DNA of 64,000 bases, taken from positions 24,189 through 88,188 of the forward strand of contig JAFGRU010000060.1 of the NCBI GenBank assembly GCA_016934985.1. Direction: 5' to 3'. The position numbers and the translations under genes are program-made. Numbering within the stretch: the first letter of the stretch is position 1; each line of letters opens with the position of its first letter. The DNA comes from Deltaproteobacteria bacterium (GTDB lineage: Bacteria > Desulfobacterota > Desulfuromonadia > Desulfuromonadales > JAAYDE01). Positions 61,331-64,000 of this stretch are shown piece after piece. Below the pieces are notes generated by a model that had not been told where the DNA came from, did not search any database, and was given only the letters and a program-made list of their open reading frames with translations.

Positions 61331-61434
61331 ACATAACCAGTTCACTCAAGCGGAGCGAATTACGCTGGGCGTTTCTCGATACTCTCGCTGCTTCTCCGCG
61401 TTACCAGCGCGCCCGCTTAGTTCAGTCGTTAGCA
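61331..61434 (+). repeat. attC site 3
   Basis: R'' ACATAAC, R' GTTAGCA. It is the most diverged copy (CACTCAAGCGGAGCG...CGCGCCCGCTTAG), but the arms still pair. Confidence 0.88.
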
Positions 61435-61448
61435 GACGGACCTACATC

Positions 61449-62015
61449 ATGAAAAAATACATTTTTTGGATTTCACTTAGCATCAATATTATTTTTCTTC
61501 CGTTTGCAATTTGGCACTTCATTGCAAGCCATCATTATTTTGAAGAGCTAAGGGCTGATTCATCCTCATTTGCATCTGGCAACTGGATGCTTTCAAATAA
61601 CCTAGTATTTTCAAATAGTAATGAAAATAAGGCATTAATATTTGTCATGTCGGAGAAAAACTATCCTGACACCATCATAGATGACTGGAAAATCCAGATA
61701 TTTTCTATTAGGCATCATCCGGATGATAAGGAATTTCAAGGATTAGAACATTTTATTGCAACCAGTACCAGGGCGGTTTTGACATTGGGTACCTATCATA
61801 TTCTGCATGGGAACAAAAAGGTAGGGCTTGAGATTCTTAAACAGATAAAAAAACATCATCCCAAGTATGTTTTTGGTTACCCTTATGAAAAAGACCATAC
61901 AATCGAAGAAATAATTAATGCAGCTATTGAATTCCAACCAGGAGAAGATCCTGACGGCAATATACTCCAAAAAATTGATAGCCAATACATTTGGCTAAAA
62001 GATGCCTATTCTTAA
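61449..62015 (+). CDS. Cassette 3: hypothetical membrane-anchored protein, 188 aa
   Basis: One N-terminal membrane helix (about 4-22: YIFWISLSINIIFLPF), then a soluble part likely facing the periplasm. The second half has a helical repeat-like stretch (GTYHILHGNKKVGLEILKQIKKHHPKYVFG split here as two helices). The start was moved to ATG 61449; an upstream frame would run through attC 3. No family recognised. Confidence 0.7.
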   Translation: MKKYIFWISLSINIIFLPFAIWHFIASHHYFEELRADSSSFASGNWMLSNNLVFSNSNENKALIFVMSEKNYPDTIIDDWKIQIFSIRHHPDDKEFQGLEHFIATSTRAVLTLGTYHILHGNKKVGLEILKQIKKHHPKYVFGYPYEKDHTIEEIINAAIEFQPGEDPDGNILQKIDSQYIWLKDAYS

Positions 62016-62025
62016 TAGAAAAAGT

Positions 62026-62128
62026 CGCTAACCCATCCATGAACCGGAGCGATTTTCTCGGCGCGCTTCTCGAAAAGGCCGCTGCCAGTTTTAACTGAGC
62101 CACGCGCCCGGTTATAGCAACGTTATAT
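62026..62128 (+). repeat. attC site 4
   Basis: R'' CGCTAAC, R' GTTATAT; arms AACCGGAGCG / CGCGCCCGGTT. Confidence 0.92.
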
Positions 62129-62141
62129 TTTGAGGGTAACT

Positions 62142-62414
62142 GTGAAAGAAAGAGTACTAAAGGGAATCTTTGCTCTTACCATGATCCTCACAATTTTCCT
62201 CTTCGTCTTGGAAAAACCTGTTTTTCCAGCGCTCTTTTTAGGAGCCTTAATTTTATTTATCGTTTATTCAGTTTGGGACCCTCCCAAAAAACACAAAAAT
62301 TTTGGTTATGATGATCAGCAAAGGGCAATGCGCGCCTTTGACAGAAAAGAGCAGTTAAATTTTCAGAAATTCTCAACGGGTAAAAAGAAGGCAAAGGGGA
62401 AACGGAAAATATAA
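62142..62414 (+). CDS. Cassette 4: small membrane protein, 90 aa
   Basis: GTG 62142 is preceded by TGAGGG 5-6 bases upstream; a TTG at 62130 is the alternative. Two hydrophobic segments (about 7-22 and 27-43) are followed by a basic tail ending KKKAKGKRKI. The stop codon TAA is part of the R'' box of attC 5, so the gene has no sequence of its own after the coding part. No family recognised. Confidence 0.68.
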   Translation: MKERVLKGIFALTMILTIFLFVLEKPVFPALFLGALILFIVYSVWDPPKKHKNFGYDDQQRAMRAFDRKEQLNFQKFSTGKKKAKGKRKI

Positions 62415-62511
62415 CCATTCAATTAAGGCGGAGCGATTTCCACGGCAGGTTCTCGAAAAGTTTGCTACCAGTTTTATCTGAGCCACGCGCCCGCTTATCT
62501 CAACGTTGGGT
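62409..62511 (+). repeat. attC site 5
   Basis: R'' ATATAAC (overlapping the upstream stop codon), R' GTTGGGT; arms AAGGCGGAGCG / CGCGCCCGCTT. Confidence 0.9.
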
Positions 62512-62518
62512 GTAATCA

Positions 62519-63055
62519 ATGTACCTTTGGAACACAAAAAATTTAGCAATAGCAATTGCTCATAATAAGTTATCAGCTGACGATAAATTCTATTATCTAC
62601 TTATTTCAAATATCCTATTGGCTGTTGCGGGCTATGTGCTTTGGTCTTTTGCTATTGGTTCTACAGGGTTCGAATATTGGTTTGAGGCATTTCTGATTTT
62701 AATTGTCACTACCTTAGGCACCCTTAAGTGCAAAAAGGCATTTGGTGGTGTCCCTTCTTTGAGTCTAATCGAGTCCTTTATCATCTTGGGCCTCCCACTT
62801 CTTATTAAGTTTTACCTTGTTTTGGGAATTGCCCATGGTGCAGCAGTTTGGGCATTTAACTTTATTGAAACCTCCGTGGGGTTTAAAAGCTTGTCTTCTG
62901 CTGAGTCATATTTGCCGATTTTAAATGGCATATACGCTATTCATCCGCTGGTCATTGCCGTTGCTGCCACCAGCTGGTTTTATTGGCGAATGGCTTTTTA
63001 TTTATCACTTATCGCAGAAAACGCACCCAACACCGCAATCAACCGGAGCGATTAA
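62519..63055 (+). CDS. Cassette 5: polytopic membrane protein, 178 aa, C-terminus encoded by attC
   Basis: Four to five hydrophobic segments (about 27-46, 52-68, 82-101, 108-120, 140-165). The last 11 or so residues (NAPNTAINRSD) are translated from attC 6, so the coding region reads into the recombination site. That is a known outcome when a cassette gene lacks its own stop before the attC. ATG 62519 starts 8 bases after the core site. No family recognised. Confidence 0.72.
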   Translation: MYLWNTKNLAIAIAHNKLSADDKFYYLLISNILLAVAGYVLWSFAIGSTGFEYWFEAFLILIVTTLGTLKCKKAFGGVPSLSLIESFIILGLPLLIKFYLVLGIAHGAAVWAFNFIETSVGFKSLSSAESYLPILNGIYAIHPLVIAVAATSWFYWRMAFYLSLIAENAPNTAINRSD

Positions 63056-63128
63056 CACGGCGCGTTTCTCCAAAAGGCCGCTACTAGCTTTACCTGAGCC
63101 ACACGCCCGGTTATCTCAAACGTTATGT
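63025..63128 (+). repeat. attC site 6
   Basis: R'' ACCCAAC, R' GTTATGT; arms AACCGGAGCG / CGCCCGGTT. It overlaps the end of the cassette 5 gene by 31 bp. Confidence 0.92.
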
Positions 63129-63141
63129 GCCGAAATAGGCA

Positions 63142-63384
63142 ATGAAAAAGATCACCAATATAATCCAAGCAATATTCAAAGGGGTAAATTGGCTCTTGAG
63201 TTTTCTAGATTGGGTGGCTTTTGGTTTTTTGATTTTGATGGTTGTAATGGCCATACCTCTTCATATAGTCATCAAAGTCACAGAGACAGATCACCCGATC
63301 ATTGCTTCACTATTAATATCGTTTTTGATATCGGTAATATTGTATTTGGCTTATTTTTTTCTGGTAAAAAAGAAGAGCACATAA
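63142..63384 (+). CDS. Cassette 6: small membrane protein, 80 aa
   Basis: Two membrane helices (about 16-42: LLSFLDWVAFGFLILMVVM; and 53-74). The stop TAA overlaps the R'' box of attC 7. ATG 63142 lies 14 bases after the core GTTATGT. No family recognised. Confidence 0.65.
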   Translation: MKKITNIIQAIFKGVNWLLSFLDWVAFGFLILMVVMAIPLHIVIKVTETDHPIIASLLISFLISVILYLAYFFLVKKKST

Positions 63385-63481
63385 CCCCTTTATCAACCGG
63401 AGCGATTTCCACGGCGCGCTTCCCGAAAAGGCCGCTACCAGTTTTACCTGAGCCGCGCGCCCGGTTATCGCAACGTTATGT
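63379..63481 (+). repeat. attC site 7
   Basis: R'' ACATAAC, R' GTTATGT; arms AACCGGAGCG / CGCGCCCGGTT. Confidence 0.93.
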
Positions 63482-63494
63482 CGCGACCATTTGT

Positions 63495-63824
63495 ATGAAA
63501 AAAATTAAAATCCCAACAATTGAAGATATCGAGCAACGTTATGTTGAGCTTCTAAAGCTTATAGAAGACAACCCCAAAGAAAAAATGCTCGTTCAAACAA
63601 AGGCAGGCGCTTTATGTCTGTCAATACACATGCGTGCTGCGCATCTTGAAAGACAACTTGATGGTGACCTTGAAAAGAAGATGCTTCTACAGAAAACAGT
63701 AAATGATTTGAAAAATCTTGAGAAGTCACTGCCATTCAAATCATTTTCGACTTCGGTTGAAGAAATAAAGGAATATCTTGTACCGTCGTTTGAGCTTTTC
63801 AAAAGAACGCTAAAAAAGACATAA
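63495..63824 (+). CDS. Cassette 7: small soluble helical protein, 109 aa
   Basis: Highly charged and helical: PTIEDIEQRYVELLKLIED, a short Cys/His patch (GALCLSIHMRAAHLER), DLEKKMLLQKTVNDLKNLEK. No membrane helix. The start is set at ATG 63495; the same frame is open far to the left but that part is attC 6-7 and cassette 6 read out of frame. The TAA stop lies in R'' of attC 8. No family recognised. Confidence 0.68.
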   Translation: MKKIKIPTIEDIEQRYVELLKLIEDNPKEKMLVQTKAGALCLSIHMRAAHLERQLDGDLEKKMLLQKTVNDLKNLEKSLPFKSFSTSVEEIKEYLVPSFELFKRTLKKT

Positions 63825-63922
63825 CCATTCAATTAAGGCGGAGCGCTTTCCTCGGGGCGCTTCTCGGAAAAGTCGCTACCAGTTTTACTTGAGCAGCGCG
63901 CCCGCTTATCTCAACGTTAGCC
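63819..63922 (+). repeat. attC site 8
   Basis: R'' ACATAAC, R' GTTAGCC; arms AAGGCGGAGCG / CGCGCCCGCTT, the same subtype as site 5. Confidence 0.92.
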
Positions 63923-63935
63923 TGTTATTGACCAT

Positions 63936-64000
63936 ATGAATGACTTTTTTATAAGCAATCCTATTTTCGCAATACTTACGCTACTCTTTCTTATGGAGCA
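63936..64000 (+). CDS. Cassette 8: start of a membrane protein (truncated by window edge)
   Basis: ATG 63936 opens a frame with a hydrophobic start (NPIFAILTLLFLM) that runs off the right edge; 21 residues visible. The position, 14 bases after core GTTAGCC, fits the other cassettes. Confidence 0.5.
   Translation, partial: MNDFFISNPIFAILTLLFLME

Larger units (their letters stand above)
59698..64000 (+). mobile_element. Integron gene-cassette array (nine cassettes, eight attC sites; continues past right edge)
   Basis: Alternating genes and near-identical attC sites, all in one direction. Cassette borders (between G and TT of each core): 59698, 60062, 60925, 61428, 62122, 62505, 63122, 63475, 63916. 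For every complete cassette the leading core and its own R'' box are complementary: GTTGGAA/TTCCAAC, GTTGGGG/TCCCAAC, GTTATGT/ACATAAC, GTTAGCA/CGCTAAC, GTTATAT/ATATAAC, GTTGGGT/ACCCAAC, GTTATGT/ACATAAC twice. That is the expected footprint of integrase-mediated insertion. The uniform 103-104 bp attC size is that of a sedentary chromosomal integron. No integrase gene lies in the window, so it may be a CALIN. Confidence 0.93.

Noticed and set aside
62925..63495. Left part of a 299-codon frame reading through attC 6, cassette 6 and attC 7
   Set aside because: The first 190 codons translate recombination sites and another cassette out of frame; only the part from ATG 63495 is a plausible gene.
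59960..63925. CRISPR array
   Set aside because: The repeats are about 103 bp, spaced by 240-760 bp of coding sequence, and carry GTTRRRY cores; they are attC sites.

Overview
The window reads as bacterial chromosome from the Desulfuromonadales/Geobacter-like branch of the former Deltaproteobacteria. This is an inference from gene content: an EF-G of the mitochondrial-EFG1 (spdEFG1) type, a DUF4911 protein, a TRAP transporter linked to a universal stress protein, small ferredoxin and rubredoxin genes, and a probable small selenoprotein. Most of the window is ordinary housekeeping and transport sequence of moderate GC with good Shine-Dalgarno sites. No rRNA, tRNA, CRISPR array, phage or transposase gene was seen.

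Layout. 1-9.4 kb: 5' part of hpt (reverse), a ZIP metal transporter, an M20 amidohydrolase, a YeeE/YedE gene pair inside an inverted repeat, a uracil/xanthine permease, LOG-family and NUDIX genes, alanine dehydrogenase facing a DUF4911 gene. 9.4-17.5 kb: methyltransferase, radical SAM protein, thioesterase, an AT-rich patch with a small membrane protein, a homocysteine-methyltransferase-like protein, two lipoproteins (one MCE/coiled coil) and a frameshifted DUF362 ferredoxin-like gene. 17.6-27 kb: an SPFH/Band-7 membrane protein followed by an 1137-residue AAA-AAA-Lon protease, then rubredoxin, ferredoxin, lipB, lipA and trxB in tight order, and cardiolipin synthase. 26.9-30.6 kb (reverse): TRAP transporter dctP-dctQ-dctM, UspA-like protein, and a 54-residue reading frame with an in-frame UGA followed by a SECIS-like hairpin. 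31-41 kb: PAS protein, guanine-deaminase-like enzyme, CsaA-like protein, UDP-glucose dehydrogenase, EF-G, a RecA-like NTPase, DUF2179, a Ca/Na exchanger and MgtE. 41-59 kb: SPOR-NlpC lipoprotein, GrlR-like protein, a GH65 phosphorylase with its beta-phosphoglucomutase, argP/argO, a U32 peptidase-family protein, radC, a possible ATP-grasp enzyme, tatC/tatB, a PASTA-repeat membrane protein and a Gfo/Idh/MocA oxidoreductase.

From 59.70 kb to the right edge lies an integron gene-cassette array. Eight attC sites of 103-104 bp alternate with small genes, all on the + strand. Each cassette's leading GTTRRRY-type core is complementary to the R'' box of the attC at its own end, which fixes the cassette borders to the base. 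No integron integrase gene is recognisable to the left of the first core site, so within this window the array is a CALIN (cluster of attC sites lacking integrase) or has lost its platform.

At least three families of short dispersed repeats occupy the intergenic gaps. The most frequent is an imperfect palindromic element of up to about 140 bp bounded by CTATTCAGC and GCTGAATAG-like ends.

The strongest candidates for new biology are the cassette array, the UGA-containing small membrane protein, and the SPFH plus double-AAA Lon protease pair.
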